From positions 1,128,752 to 1,192,751 of the forward strand of contig VZSF01007805.1 of assembly GCA_013398295.1 (NCBI GenBank): a DNA stretch of 64,000 nucleotides, in the 5' to 3' direction. The notes under the pieces are model-generated. The model was given only the letters and a program-made list of their open reading frames with translations. It did no database searches and was not told the DNA's origin. Origin of the DNA: Chionis minor. Taxonomy: Eukaryota; Chordata; Aves; Charadriiformes; Chionididae. Every line of letters begins with the position of its first letter. The first letter of the stretch is position 1. Shown here in pieces: positions 1 to 14,200 of the stretch. The position numbers and the translations under genes were made by a program.

Positions 1-3000
1 TATCTCATAAAGGATTTGCTGAATTCTGGTTTTGTGTAGGAAGATATCCACATGGAGAGCACAGGAAAACTCTTCTAAAGCTAAATCTGAAGCTTGGAGT
101 GAAGCTGGTCAATGAAGGCAGGAGTTTGGCTGTAGAAACACAATCAATCTTGTCTCTGTTACGGCAGTCTGCTCCTCAACTGGGCTTTGGAGGGTGATAA
201 AGATAGTATAGCAGTGTGTTAGGATGGATGTTTGTGCTCTGTTGTGCTGCTTCCTCCTATTCCCCTCTGACTCATGGTTTGCACAGATCTCTAAATATTT
301 TAAATGCCAGTGGGCCCTGTAGCAGTAGGTGTGAGATTAAGCTCATCTTTTAATTGGCATGACTTTGGATAGACTACCCCCATTAGTGTCCTCCAGACTA
401 TTCCCTTTCCCATTTCAGAGTACAGAAACGGAAGAACTTGTCCCTTATTTAGACAAACTGATGGATTTTAGCAGTTTCCCTTGAAAGGTACTATTATTCT
501 AATTATGTGAAAATAATCACTGAAAAGTCTCAGTTGTTATAAAATTGAGATGTTGCAGTTCAATTGTATTTCCAGACTCGGGCGAGCTGCTGGAATGCAT
601 GCCGTTTAACTTTCCTCTATGATATAATAGTTTAAAAGAGATCAGGGTACATTTTACCATAGTGTCTAGCAATGTGAGTTTATTCAGACTTTTGGCAGGC
701 AGTTCTGCACACTCTTGCTAAAACTGTGAATCATCCATTGTTGGCTGATTGCACTCTAGTTGCTAAGAGATCTGTCAAGTGCATACTGAGGCTTAATTCT
801 ACATTTGCTCTAAGAAGGGCTAAATGTATTAAATTGGAACATGTCACATCCTTCCTAAACAAGTAATTAAGGCACTGCTATGAGCCTGTCTGATGGAGAG
901 AAGAGAAGGAGCCGGCAACAGCTGGAAGATTTAACTTGAGTTGAGGTTGGTCTCCTCTGTCTGGGAACACTAGACTTACTGCATGTTGAATTTTCACAGC
1001 CTGATGCATAGTGGAAATAGAAAGGGGAGGGAGGCATTAAAAAAATAGAATTTGCAAAAGGACTTGTTTTTTAGTGTCCTTATATAAACCTCTTAAAATG
1101 ATCTAATGCTGTTTCACAAAGTGTAATTTTTAGTAATGGAAAGACAATACGTCAGTGTTCCCCAAGCCGCCTTGCCCCCCGCCCCCTCCCAAGTGAACTC
1201 TGCCGTTCACACTGCTCCTTCCCAGTTACCCCATTGCTCAGATGTGCTGGATACGTATCGCAGATGCTGTGTGCTTTCATTCAATATCATACCGTTTAAA
1301 GTTCCTGTTTGCTAAGTACACCAGCAGAAGTGGTGAGTAAGTGGTACTCTAAGGTATCTTTAACCACCTTGTCTGTCCTAAATAGCCACAAGCTTTTTCA
1401 GGGAGGCCTTTTACTACCCGCAAAGAGAAAATTGATCCATTTGTCAGTAGTAAACCAAGTACGTCATCTGTTTCTGTGAGCATACTCCTGCCTGTGTGGG
1501 GATGTGTGGCAGCAATTTAAAAAAAAAAAGAAAAAAACAACAAAAAACTTCTTTAGTCAAGCTTTTCAGACTCATCTGTTCCTAAAATTACATCATTTGC
1601 ACTGGCATTAGCCACTGTCTGAAAAGTGCCTTAGTTTCTCACCAGGCTCTGTATCTTCTTCCCCTTCACTGAACAAAGAGGAAAAGTTGTGAAGTTGCCA
1701 TTTGTCCATCAGTGTTTTCCAGTGCCTGGACTAGCAGTAGGCTCCTGGGTTCAGCCTTTTGCCCATCATCTTCTCCCAGACCTACTCTATCTGCTTTGGG
1801 GGTGGACTACTCGCTGCTGAACCATGGGTGCCCTCTGCTTCGACTGCAAAGAAGGGAAGGAGTTTAACACAATCCTTGTTATCTAAATAATAAATTATCT
1901 TCCATTTAAAAATAAAAATACTATCCCTTCATCAGCCATGGGTCCTGGTTTGGATTCAGCTTTTGGGTGCTGTATTTTGTCTCAGCTTGTTACTGAATTT
2001 CTGTTCCTTGTGTAGGTCTTTGCAGGCATGATTGAAGGCCTTTATAATGCTCTCTTTGATCAGCGAAACAGATTGAGCTCCATGAATGCTGCTTTGATTG
2101 AAGTTTTGGAAATGATACCTTCTTCCTGGTGGCTCCTCTCTGAGCCCTTCATGACTATTGGATGTTCTCGATGTGGTCAATGTGGTACTAGGAGCAGCTG
2201 TGGCATCGACATGCACCGGGATGGTAGATTTCTCTGTCCCTTACATGGTGTCCCTCTGCTTGTCCATCCAAAGGTCTCTCTTCAGCTGCAGGTCACAGAG
2301 CCCATGTGCAGATGATGATGCTCTGTGGTGGCTTGGTTTACAAAACTAAACAGATGGCCCATCCTCTGGCCGTGGCCTGAGGTCCTCGTGCCAGCCACAC
2401 AGCCTTTGTGGTGGCCATATGGCAGTGCGAGTTGGTGGCTTGTACTTTTGTGCCCTCCTCCCTGCCCGTGACCTGGTTTGCTCACAGTTTAACACTCCTT
2501 TGGTCACTGACCAGTGATGATTGTGTGCCCGCAGGCTATTTGTGTGAAATTTGAGTGACCTTGCACCAATGGGTTTCTGTTTGAAACACACCTATTCAGG
2601 AATGATTTCCATTCTCATCATGTCTCGATGTGTGAAAAGTCTCTTTGCATACCAGCAGCAATATCCACTTATACAGCTTAACCTGGTGTGTCAGTGCTAT
2701 TGCTGCTATTGACTGGAGTTACCCTTTCATCCAAAGTTGTATCAAACTACACAAGATTGGCTTTATGTAAACATATGCTGAGTGGTATCAATTATTTTAT
2801 CCTTCAATTTATTATTACTCCCCTGTCAGTCACTTTGCAAATTATTCTGGCGTCCCCATTAGGCTGTGAAGGATTATGAAAGCTACATAACTTCTTCTTA
2901 GGTGGAAATCATCCTGTCTTGCTGTTTTAAAACTGCTTTTTAATAACTGCTGTTTAATGTCCTCCTGTGTTACGGTTGGGATGAAAATTACTCTGAATGT

Positions 3001-6000
3001 TTAACTAGCTTTTTCCCTACGCAGAGCAGAAATACTTATTCAGTACTCTTGGTGCGAATATTGAAAATTGACCCTTTCCAGGTAGTAATGAATCGGCACC
3101 ACTCTTGTTCTTCCTGTAGTTCCTAAGGTAGGGAAGCAAAGGAGGGGAAAAAAAAAAAGCAGCCCTTGTAAATGGTGATTCTGCTATCCAGAGATTATCA
3201 CTAGGTCCTTCTGCTTTTATAAGTTCTCTTAACTTCTGATATGTTGTACTAAAGCTTACTTGTTATAATTGTTTTGGCTTCTATATATGATTTAATTTCC
3301 CCTCTACACCAATTAACTTAGCCATTATCTTTGATCCTTAATCTAGTACAGCATTCTTCCCTCACATATGAGAGCGGGCTTTCTGGACATTTAATGACAT
3401 TTTCTTAAAACTGCTCTTGGGCATCACTTATTTTTAGCATGTGAATTAGCTGCTTAATGATTTGGCTCAACGATTTCAGCTTTGTGGAAATAAGGCTTTT
3501 AAAAGGTACTTATTCTCTGTGTTCATTATGTAACTACTTTTCCTTATCAGGGGCATCTGTTTTGTCAGTGAAATCTGTTGCTTGTTTGGTGCATTTTAGC
3601 TTCACTCCTTTATCTGTAACTAAACAAGCATGGAGTGTTATCCATATTCTGAACAAATCATTGTGCCTTTATAAATTAATACCTGTTAGTTGTGCATTAG
3701 GTTTTTCAGGAGCATTATCTTTTTGTTCATTGTAACAAGTGGTCTCTGAAGGAGAAGCTGTATTTCTTCCTTTAGAGCCAAGTGAGTATTGAAAAGACTT
3801 GGTGTATTCCAGCGTGTTGGAGACTTGCTTCCTACCTTCACCCGCTTTTCAACCTGTTACTCTACTGAAGTGGAAGGTAGATGTGGAACAGGCCAAGCAA
3901 AATACCGTGTTCCTTTTGCTTTGACCTTGCAGACTGTATTCGTTTCTGCAGCTTCTCTTCGCTGTTGCATAACCACAGTTATAACTTTCTTTCACCAGCC
4001 AGAACAGGCAAGAAAACAGGCTTTTCCCTTGAGCACTTACCACGTGTAGGATGTCAAAAGCATTCAGCAGTAGAGACAAGTTTCAAAATCAATGCTAACA
4101 CCTACAAAGAATATAGCAGTCATTACTTTCTCAGGTTTCTACCCTATTACTTAACTCGCAGATCTGTAAGCATGTGCAGTGTGGAGTTACACCAGTCAGC
4201 AGAAGACCCTTCCTACTGAAGAAGCTAAAAAAAACTTATGTACAACATATGCTTGTCTCTGCTCTTCCTAAATGTAACCCAGTGATCATGAGGAGTGAAT
4301 GAAGAACTTGAGCTGTGTTCCTTACACGAGGGTACATAACTAGCAAGTTTTAGAGCATCTTTATTTTCTCTATGATGCTTTCAGGAGTTGCATTAATTAG
4401 GGCTTGATGCTGCAGTCACAAGTGGTTCATAGACCAGGTGCTCACAGCAGTTTCCCTCTCACTTGCCACATGGTGCAGGCATTGTTTCCTTCTTCCTGGG
4501 CTGGATGACATGGCATGTCCACAGCTGAGCCCTCTTGGTAGGGCTGGGGGGTTGCCTGGCTGGGATTGTGGTCCCTGGGGGGAGGCTCAGCCACCTTCCA
4601 CAGCAGTGACGTTCTCCCCAGTGGGGCAGGAGCCCCCAGCAGCCAAAACCAAATACAGCTGCTAAAGAAGTGCATAGTTCAGCTGCTCAGTGGCAAGAGT
4701 GCATTGAGTGATTTTAATTTAACTTTTTCATGACTGACTGCTGCTCCAGCCCCAAGCTCACCTCTTGCTTGCAGCAGGTCCTTCAGGTACCAGCGCGCTC
4801 TGGCATCGCCTTTGTCTGGGAGCATAGCAGTTACAAGCTGTCAGGTTACTTCCACACCTCTGATGGTATTGATAGCATCTGGTGAAGTAATAGTTTCCAT
4901 TTAGTTACAATTTTATAAATTGCAGTATTTCCCTTTATTTCTGTATGGCAGTGAAGTTGCGTAGTACTGTGGAAAAGCCATTAGGCTGACTATAAAGTAA
5001 TACTGGAGTCTGCTGTATCATCGACTCTTGGCTGTTATTCCAGCAGACGTGCTCCCTATTCCCACACGAGTCTGGAAACAGGCTGCTCTTACCTTGTGTT
5101 CATCGGTTGTGCCACCGCTCTGTGCAGCAGTGGGTTAGGGCCAGGCTCCTGCGAGGCAGGTATTGCTCTGAACTTGGGACCTGTTGGGGGGATCATGGCA
5201 TCACCATGTCCTGCAAAGCGGTGCCAGCTCCACATGGCAGGAGGGCAGAGCTTGGATGCTCCAGTATGTAATCCCTTGGGAGCATTGAAGCTTCTCTGCA
5301 AAGGGTGCTGGCTTGAATGCGGTGAAACACGGGCATGTTCTCCCTCAGAAACAGGAGGCGTAATTAGGAAATGTAGGTCATGAAATTCAATTAGCCCAGT
5401 GCAGTCTAACTGTGAAGAGTTCTTACTGGATTTACTCCCTCTTCAGACTAGCTCTTATTAAATAATACTTTAAGTGAAACCCTAATTTCTAAGGTGCATT
5501 GAAAAGCCTGTAGGGCGATATTTCCTTTCCCAGAGTAACTGCGAAACAAAGTGGTAAGATACTGAAGCAGTGGTGTCTCCAGCACAGTGCCCGACTGGTG
5601 AGCAAGTGAAGTGGAGACGGCTCAGCTGGCAAAAGCACACCTTGCTGAAGGAGCATGGTTGAACTAGCAGTGTCGCCTCTAAATTGCCTTTCTGCTAGAA
5701 GAGCTTTGAGTATAATCTTTGAGAAGTTACTTTTTACTTTGCTATTATTTTGCTTTTCTTCATTTTTTTCCTCTGCTGTCCCTGTGCATTGCAAGTTTCT
5801 CTTTGTTTAAATCTACTTTTATTTTATACATGTGCAAGCAGAAGATGTTTATACGGTAGCAATGGGCAGAGGAACCAAGTTGCAGGCATGTCAAGGAAAC
5901 ATTTCTTTTGAAAATGTAACACCACCACCCCCCGATTTCACTGCACTTCTTAGTTGAATGCAATATTTAGCTCTGTTGAAAGAATATGGTCTCCAGATAT

Positions 6001-6131
6001 GTAAAAGTGTATAGCAGCTTGTTTGGCAGGGAAAAGAGCAAAACAATGAACCATGTTGCACCTGTTAGTGCTGGTAAAATGCTTTCCTTACAGGCGTACT
6101 GACACTTGCATTTCTGAATTCATTGTCTAAA

Positions 6132-7026
6132 GTCACAGAATCACAAGGGTTGGAAGGGACCTCTGGAGATCCCCTAGTCCAACCTCCCTGCCAGAGCAGG
6201 TCCACCTGCAGCAGGATGGTGTCCAGGCGGGCTTGGAATGTCTCCAGAGTTGGAGACTCCACCACCTCTCTGGGCAGCCTGTTCCAGTGCTCTGTCACCC
6301 TCAAAGAAGTTCCTCCTTGTGTTCAGATGGAACTTCCTATGTTCAAGTTTGTGCCCATTACCTCTTCTCCTATCACTGAAAAAAGACTGGCCCCATCCTC
6401 CTGCCACCCTCCCTTTAAGTATTTATAAGCATTGTTGAGATTTCCCCCCTCAGTGTTCTGTTCTCCAGACTAAAAAGACCCAACTCCCTCAGCCTTTCCT
6501 CATAAGAAAGATGCTCCAGCCCCCTAATCATCTTTGTAGCCCTTTGCTGTACCCTCTCCAGCAGTTCCCTGTCCTCCTTGAACTGGGGAGCCCAGAACTG
6601 GACACAGCACTCCGGATGTGGCCTCACCAGGGCAGAGTAGAGGGGGAGGATGACCCCTCTTGACCTGCTGGCCACACTCCTCTTGATGCACCCCAGGATG
6701 TCTTTGGCCTTCTTGGCCACAAGGGCACATTGCTGGCTCATGGTCATCCTGTTGTCCACCAGGACTCCCAGGTCCCTCTCTGCACAGCTGCTTTCCAGCA
6801 GGTCAGCCCCTAACCTGTGCTGGTGTGTGGGGTTATTCCTCCTCAGGAGCCGTACCCTACGCTTGCCTTCGTTGAATTTCTTAAGTTTTCTCTCTGTCCA
6901 GGTCACGTTGAATGGCAGCACAGCCTTCTGGTGTGTCAGCCACCCCTCCCGGTTTCGTGTCACCAGCAAACTTGCTGAGGGTATGCTCTGTCCCCTCATC
7001 CAGTAGTGTATATAAAGGAACATCTC
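6132..7026 (-). mobile_element. CR1 non-LTR retrotransposon fragment (antisense)
   Basis: The + strand starts with the inverted CR1 3' end (agtcacagaatcac, then ggttggaagggacc) and continues through the CR1 body in reverse. On the - strand, an open frame of about 240 codons at 6415-7140 includes the C-terminal CR1 reverse transcriptase region, with motifs such as [39 protein letters not shown] and ELLERVQQRATKMIRGLEHL. The frame breaks before the end of ORF2, so a shift or deletion near 6410 separates it from the final segment ([16 protein letters not shown] at about 6250-6300). The copy is 5'-truncated, as most CR1 copies are. The exact 5' edge is uncertain. Confidence 0.93.
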
Positions 7027-8053
7027 AGGTGGGGGAGATTTTGGCTTTGGTGGGGCCAGGATTTCTTCCTTTTCTGACTGCCTAGAGCTCAGGTTTGACC
7101 CTCCTAATTTCCCACCTGCAACTAAATGCTCTCCTGGCAAAGCTGTGTGGAGTTGTGTTGATGCTTGCAGGTGATCAGAGCAACAGTGTCCTCTGAAATC
7201 TGAAATTACTATGATTTGAACTTAAAATAATCACCTAAACAATTTCTGTTTAAAAAAAAAAGTATTAATATTCTAATGTAGGTTTTAAACTTGATCAGTA
7301 TTCATCCATTATTGAGTACTAAAAGGATGCATGTTGCTATGCTGTATCTTTACAAAATGTTTTCAATTCTCTATACTTGTGCCTATATTGCAGAAATTGT
7401 TTGAGGGAGTTGTGTAAATGTCACTGCGCTGAAACTCACGTAGACTTCAAAGGAATTAAATGTAGGGGAGTGTTAAAGGAATTCCTTTGGCTTGTACTTT
7501 GTTATTATTTGTTGCATAGATAAGGGTTTTGTAGATCAGTTTGTGTGTGTGCCCTTTTTGTCTGGGTGAAACATCACTGTGTGAAGGGTGGGTGGCTATT
7601 TCCTTTTTCCAAGCGTTGAAGGGTCAGTCCCAAACAAGAAATTCACATTTTCTCAGGACTTTTGGTGATGTATCACCTATATCTGAAGTTGGTGCTCAAT
7701 CACGGGGTGGAACTGCTGGGAAAGGCACCCATCTGATGGCAAGTTTTTGGAGTGGTTTTGGGAAGGCTGCCGTGCTCCCTCCTTGGGGCTGAGGGCATGG
7801 ATCTGTGTCTGGGGTCGTTGTTCCTCCTTGGGCAGTAGGACTCGATGCTGTGACATAGGAATTTTGATCACCATAACCTTCCTGTTCTATAACTCTTTGG
7901 TCTTGTATTTATACCAAGCGACTGTCACCTGAGTTCCCCGAGACATTAGTGAGGGGAGGCAGGGGGTGAGCGGCTGCTTTAAAAGTAGGCGTTATGTTAA
8001 TGTAACATACACGACAATGAAGGTAATCTGCCTATGGTTGTTGATGCTTTAAA

Positions 8054-8275
8054 ATCACAGAATCACTTAGGTTGGAAGAGACCTTAGAGATTGAGTCCAA
8101 CCATAAACCTAACCCTGCTAAACCACCCCTAAACCATGTCCCTCAACACCACGTCTACCCGTCTTTTAAATACCTCCAAGGATGGTGATTCCCCCACTCC
8201 CCTGGGCTGCCTGTTCCAATGCTTGATAACCCTCTCCGTAAAGTTTTTCCTAATATCCAACCTAAACCTCCCCAT
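8054..8275 (-). mobile_element. CR1 fragment, 3' end only (antisense)
   Basis: The + strand reads atcacagaatcacttaggtt followed by ggaagagacc, and later contains accacgtctacccgtctttt. This is the reverse complement of the last 220 or so bases of a CR1 subfamily whose ORF2 ends in ...[19 protein letters not shown]. It is strongly 5'-truncated. The opposite strand encodes the tail of the CR1 protein at 8129-8280. It carries the same diagnostic phrases as the copies at 30.8 kb, 44.3 kb and 63.0 kb, so these four are probably one subfamily, distinct from the copies at 6.1 and 54.8 kb. Confidence 0.92.
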
Positions 8276-11200
8276 GCATAATGAAATGAAATAATGCCTG
8301 TGAGTTTTACAGCTTAAAAATGGCAAAAGGCAAGAAGAGAGGTTTTCCTGCAGTCCTCCTGTCACCAGAGGCAGAGGAGGGTGAGGGATGTGCTGGCAGA
8401 GAAGCTCACGAGGTGGCATCATCCCTCTCTACCTTTGCAGGGGGTGCAGCAGGGGTCCGGGGGGGCACAGAGGCTCTTCTCTGCCCAGCGCTGCAGGCAG
8501 CTGCCTCAACCCTCGGTGAGCGTGCAAGGAAAGGCAGGGCACTGCATTTGCACAAGTTCCTACCTCTTAAAAACATGTGATTATGGAGAGGCTGTGTCAA
8601 CGGCTGTATCTTGCATGTGCTCTTCATGTTTTGGCACTTGCTGCTTTATTCTCATTTCTTCCTTATGACTTTCAGCCTGAAATGGAAAGTCGGTGCAGAA
8701 GCAGGACTTGGCAAAGCTGGGTCTTTCTACGCCTTTGTCAGTTTGAGTTCAGGGAACAGTAGCCAGAGATGGATAATTGCTTATGCTTACGCTTACTGAA
8801 TATTTTTCTTTAAAGCTTAAGAACTTATTAAAACTCATCGGTATAGTATTAGACTGCTACAGGTTATTTTCAGGTTGAAATATCCCAGCTAGCACTGTGA
8901 TGGGCAGTTTGTTCAATAGATGACTCCCAGTTTGTTTATTTGTATTGAGCTATATTTTTTTTGACTACTTACAACTGTTGGTGTGTCTTGAAGGATTTAA
9001 TCCCATTTCACGTATACCAGCAAAATTCCATAATCCTACTGGGATGACACTTTTCTTAGCCGGCAGTGGAAACCTTACTGGAACTAGCTGGGAGACGGAA
9101 AATGGTCAGAATTTACATTTTCTGCCATTATTGTTGTTATATATGTCTAGACACTTCAGGGCACTCTTGCAGGATATGTTAGCATAGATAAAATAAGACA
9201 GGCAAGTCAACTTCTCTGAAAGCATGAATGAAACCTATTATTAGAGGGGGAAAAAATGCTGGGTTAGTATAACCTCTGCCCGTGGGGCCCTTGTTATAAA
9301 ATAACACAGAGCAACCAGATGCTCCCCAGTGAAAGGCCAGTTATTGAGTGAACTCAATGTGAAGAAAAATATTCTCTTTGCTGCCTGTGACGATGGTCAT
9401 TGCTCCTCGAACTGGGCTGGCTCCAGGGGGCTGTGGGCAGATGTCCGCTGGAGGAATTGCTTCTCTTCCCTGCCCATTGTCAGTACATGGCAATGGGGAC
9501 ATGGTGGCAACCAATGGGTATTGTCCATGACTCCCCACCAGACAAACTAGATGGGGCCAAATCTTTCTGATGATGATCCTTGGCCATTTATTTGTGCAGC
9601 TGAAATCTGCAGGTTGGCTCTCTCATGCTTCAGAGAGGCGATGGGAAGAGTTCAGACCTGGATGGTGATGATGGTTCCCTGCTGGGATGGAGGTGGGTGG
9701 GAGCTGCTTTTCAGCAGTATCAGGTTAGTTAATATAAAATTAAAGCTTCTAAATCCCTTTCTGGGGGAGGAGACTGACATGCTTTTCAGTGTTTGAAATT
9801 ACAAAATTGGGAGACCTCTTGGCACAATGACATGTGCACACAGCAAGATCAGAAGGCAACAGCAGGTGTGCCAGCAGCTTGGCAATTAACTGCAAGGAAA
9901 CTAAGCAAAATCCACTTTAATGCAAAACAAACCCTCTTGAAGTTTTTTTCAGAAGTTTTTTATATTTATTTTGGTTGGTAAAACTAAGATTTGGTGGAAG
10001 GAGGAGGAAATGAGGTGCTGGACTGCAAACTCAACTGAAAATTCAGACCAGACCAAGCTAGACCGGGCGCTAGGGAAGCCGGGAGGTGCTCGTACCATTG
10101 ACCACTACGTTCACATTGTGAGCACCCTGTTCAAGAAATTACAAAACCCCAAATATCCCGGTTGAGGTATAATTATTTTTTCACTTCTTTAGCATAGATT
10201 TTCCTTTGAAAAGAGTTCCCTACCTTAAAATAAGCAGAGTATTATCCTTGCCAAAGATCTTTCAGCCTCTTTAGAATGGGGCATTTAGATTACTGGGGAC
10301 AAAGTGAGTATCCTGAATGCTCTGTGTCAAGGCACGAACAAACGGCACAGAAACAGTAGTACAGTACAGAGTGAAACCTGACAACTCGGTGTTAAAGGAA
10401 AGGAATGCTACTGTATGGTTTGATTGTGATCAACTTATCTTCAAGTGGGTTTATTAGCAATTTAATGGAATATTGGTTATTCAAGAGCCATAATAGCCTT
10501 GGTTGAAATGTCCCTTCTGCGTGGTTTTCCCATACCCTGTGGAATGAGCAGAATGTGACAGTCGAGCTTTCAACAGGCTTCATGAATTTTAAATACTTTT
10601 CAGCTGTGAAATGGGGCACATGGCATGTGGTCAAGGGTGGACAAGAAGCTGGCAGTCACTGGGGGTATTATGGGATATTGAGTGTCTGGGAGATAATGAA
10701 TGCTTGGCTTATCCAGGTGCATTCTTGGCCTGCTGTGCATGTCCAAGCAGAATAGAATATATTTCTCTGTCCAACGCTTAACAATTGATCATTTTGTAAT
10801 TGTAAGCAGAAAGTATTTAGAACATTACTTTCTCAGTATGCCTGCGTACGACTTAAATTTCATGTTATCATCTTTATCCGGCAAAATCTTCACCATTTTT
10901 CTGTAACAATGCATTTATGGCACTTAAACTTTTCCACTAACCTGATTTTATGCTTAGTGGGTCTTAATGAGCCTTTTCTTCTAGTGACTTTAAATCTCCA
11001 TCTTTTTAAGCAACCTTTTTTTTTTTCTGTGAAATTTTTATACCTGATTGAAATTATTTCCACTTGCTTTGGGTTGAAATTTCAGCCCAACTTTTTGTAG
11101 CAAGTGAGCAGCTTGCTGGCTCCTGTTTTGTGGGAAATAGTGTCCCTGCGTTTTAAAGGCTAAGTGGTGGAAGAGAGGAAGGGGAAACCCAGGTATGGCT

Positions 11201-14200
11201 TAGTGCTGGTGAGCCACGTAGGGTTGTTCTCAAGTGCTTCAGTTCTGCTTAGCTATTACAACACAACATGCTCCAAGGACATCGAGATTAGTTGTGTTTT
11301 TAACTGCGTCTACCTAGAAGAAGAGGTTGCCTCTTGACCTCCCAAGACCTGCCAGACTGGAGCTCTCCTGCATGGCCAAGAAGCTTTCCTGGGACAAGAA
11401 GCCCTGGAGGCCACCTTGCCACTTTCTGCTCATCTTCCATGTGTGGTCCCTCTCTGTGCTGCCCCTGCTCCAGCTCTTTCCATATGTCCCCTTCCCTGTT
11501 AATCCCTAGTCATGCTGTGCTCGCCCCAATCTTGGGTCACTCCCTAGGGGCAGTGGATATTTGGAACTGGGTACATCAGCTCTAGGCACATGGTTTGTGA
11601 CTCTCAGTAGTAGGGCAGTAAGTAGGTTTGGATCCATAATTAACTGTGTGGGCAATAATGAATGGGGTAATTATCCACATGGCCCTTTTTGAACTCCGTG
11701 GTTCATAAACTACCCAAACTCTGTAAAAAGCTGCGCTTGCTTGGTGCAAGCTTTGGGTAAAGGTGAAACTGCCTCAGAGCTGCAACCTGAAAGCATTGGT
11801 GTGGGATCTGTGCATCGGGGACAACTCACAAATTATGTTCTGCTTGAGGACATGGCTTAGGAGTACCTCGGTGTTCCCTCCTGGCCCTCCTGTGGCCTTG
11901 TTTGATGAAAAATGGTTGAGGGCGAGCGGTGCTGTGTGCATGGTGGTCAGCACGTCTGGCTGAGCAGGGTGGAAGGAGCAGCACATCTGCCAGCCAAGAG
12001 CAGTGCTGGCTGTGTGCTGGTGGGTACTCCAACACTGCCACTACGAGTCTCATGCCATGGTGCAACCGGCCCACCATTTGGGTAAGGACTTGGCCCTGGA
12101 GCTCCATGTCAGCAGAGTGCGGCAGGGTAGGATCAACTGAAACTCCCAAAAATGGTTTCCTGGGTGTTCTGATGTAACATTGCGTTTTCCATGTGACGTG
12201 ATGTGCATCCTAGTTTGAAGTTGTGCTCGGATCACTCTGAACTGAGCTGTCTGGATGCGATTTGTGCCGGTGCCTTGGGAGCAGCATGTCCACTCACGCC
12301 ATCCAGGAACATGCTGCTGAGCAGCGAGTTGCTTCAGGACCAGGCTGGTGCCAGTCTTCACCTTCTCTCCCATTCCCAAAAGAGGCAGTGGTCTAGACAC
12401 AAAGGCCCTGTGTGGGTGGAAAGGAGGATCAGTTGCCAAAACAAACTGTGGTCTGTCATGGGATGGGAATGGCAGGTACAGGGTGTCCTTACCAGGCTGT
12501 GCTGGCAGCTGTTTGTGGGACAGAGCTGACCTTACTTGTCTTGCGCTGAACACTCTCTTACAGCATAATCTGCATCGAATAGCTGTGCTGGAGCATTTCG
12601 TTCTTCTGTGGCTTTCCCTGATGACCTCTAGAGCCAGAGCCCTTTCTGGTATCAATACTAGGAAACTCTGCCACAACTGAGATCCCACGAGTTTCCAAGA
12701 TCAGTATACATGAGGGTGTGTATCTGACCTACTTAAAGCAAGAAAACGACTAGTAGTGGGCTTTTCTCAAAAATCTCAAAACTAATACAGTGACACTTTA
12801 TTTTCTTTGAAGCCTCTGCAAGCCCAGAAGGGCAGTGCTTATCATCAAGGGGAGACAGACTTTCCTCATCTCCAAATGGAGCAGATTCAGACGGGCAAAG
12901 TCCGGGGTCGTGACTAAGACTGGTGTCTGGTTTTGCAAAATCGGAGCCTACCCTTTCCTGGCCCTAGATTTGTCCATCTCTATTTATAGCCTTCACTCGG
13001 AGCCTTGCTGAAAAATGCATTATATATTGACAGTGGCACTTCGTGAACTCAGAGCTAATGGCTCCAGAAATAGTCACCTCAGAGATAGCATAGTCTAACT
13101 TCTGAATATATTAAGTGTGACGCTTCCTTTGCACAGCTATGAATGACAGTTTAAAACACAATGAAGTGGAGACTGTGAAACCCAGTAATTGTGATTTACC
13201 ATGCTGGAGAAATTGGTGGTGGATGTAAAATTTCAGGAGACAGTGCGGTGGCGTGTCTTGGGCTGAGAGTCGTTTTTCTTAGGGCTGCAGTCAGTCTCCG
13301 GAGAACCGAACTGTTAGCGGTTACAGCTGAGCTCTGCTGGTTTAGAATGGATGGTCTTCTGCTCTCCGAATCTCTCTGCGTCCTGTCATTCAAAACAGGT
13401 CTGCAGACACCTTCCCCCTTTCACTGAGAGCTTGGAGGTGAAGGTGGATGGGTAATTGCAGCCATTAGGGGACGCCTGACTTGGTACCATCCACCAGTTC
13501 TGCAGAGCCCCAGCTGTGCCCCTGCCCATGGGGCATTTGGGAGCCTCGGTGGTGCCTTGTCCGCGGCCCCACAGCCCAGCCCCGGCATCCCGGGGGAAAA
13601 GCTGCCCTGCTCTTGGCAGGGGTGAGCCCGTGGCTCGCGAAATCATTTCCTTGTTCCCACTGTCTTTTGAAAAGATAATTTCCTTCTTACTGTCAATAAC
13701 GTAAATCCCATAACGTGGTTAGTGCACAGAAGACCAGTAAATAATTTAGGAAGCAGCCTCCGTTTAGAGTGCATCAAATACTAATATAGAGAAGGAAAAA
13801 TCCCTGCACATCAGTTACAGTAATTGGTGGAAGGCACCAGGCCGGAGGGTAATGAGCTCCATTTTTAAAGCACGAGGAAATTAGATTCTTATAAATGTCA
13901 AACGCAGTTATTGTCCTCTTTCCTTGAAACAGAGCTGAGCTCGCTGGAGCCCATTGTCTCTCAATCAGCTTTGCTATGGATTAGACACATCCCGTCTCAC
14001 ACCAGGAATGTGCTTATTAGAAAAAAACATCACTACACAAAGCATATGAGCTTTAACACTCAACCGATGTACTAATGGGTACATGTACAATAAAACCCAG
14101 TATCGTGTTACAAACCTTAAGCTGACCTGAGATAATACGATACAGAATTCTTAAAGGATACAGATGAGTGTTTCTTTTGTCTGCTACAATTCTGACTACC

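Noticed and set aside
2028..2349. Cys-rich frame near 2.0-2.35 kb
   Set aside because: Short, overlapped by frames on both strands, with no splice context or family match.
6415..7140. 241-codon - strand frame as a possible host gene
   Set aside because: The sequence is CR1 ORF2 reverse transcriptase and its flanks, so it was assigned to the mobile element.
12050..12688. 212-codon open frame on the - strand in DDAH1 intron 1
   Set aside because: It overlaps open frames of about 110 codons on the other strand, resembles no family, has mixed composition and no supporting splice or poly(A) context. Judged a chance frame in GC-richer DNA.
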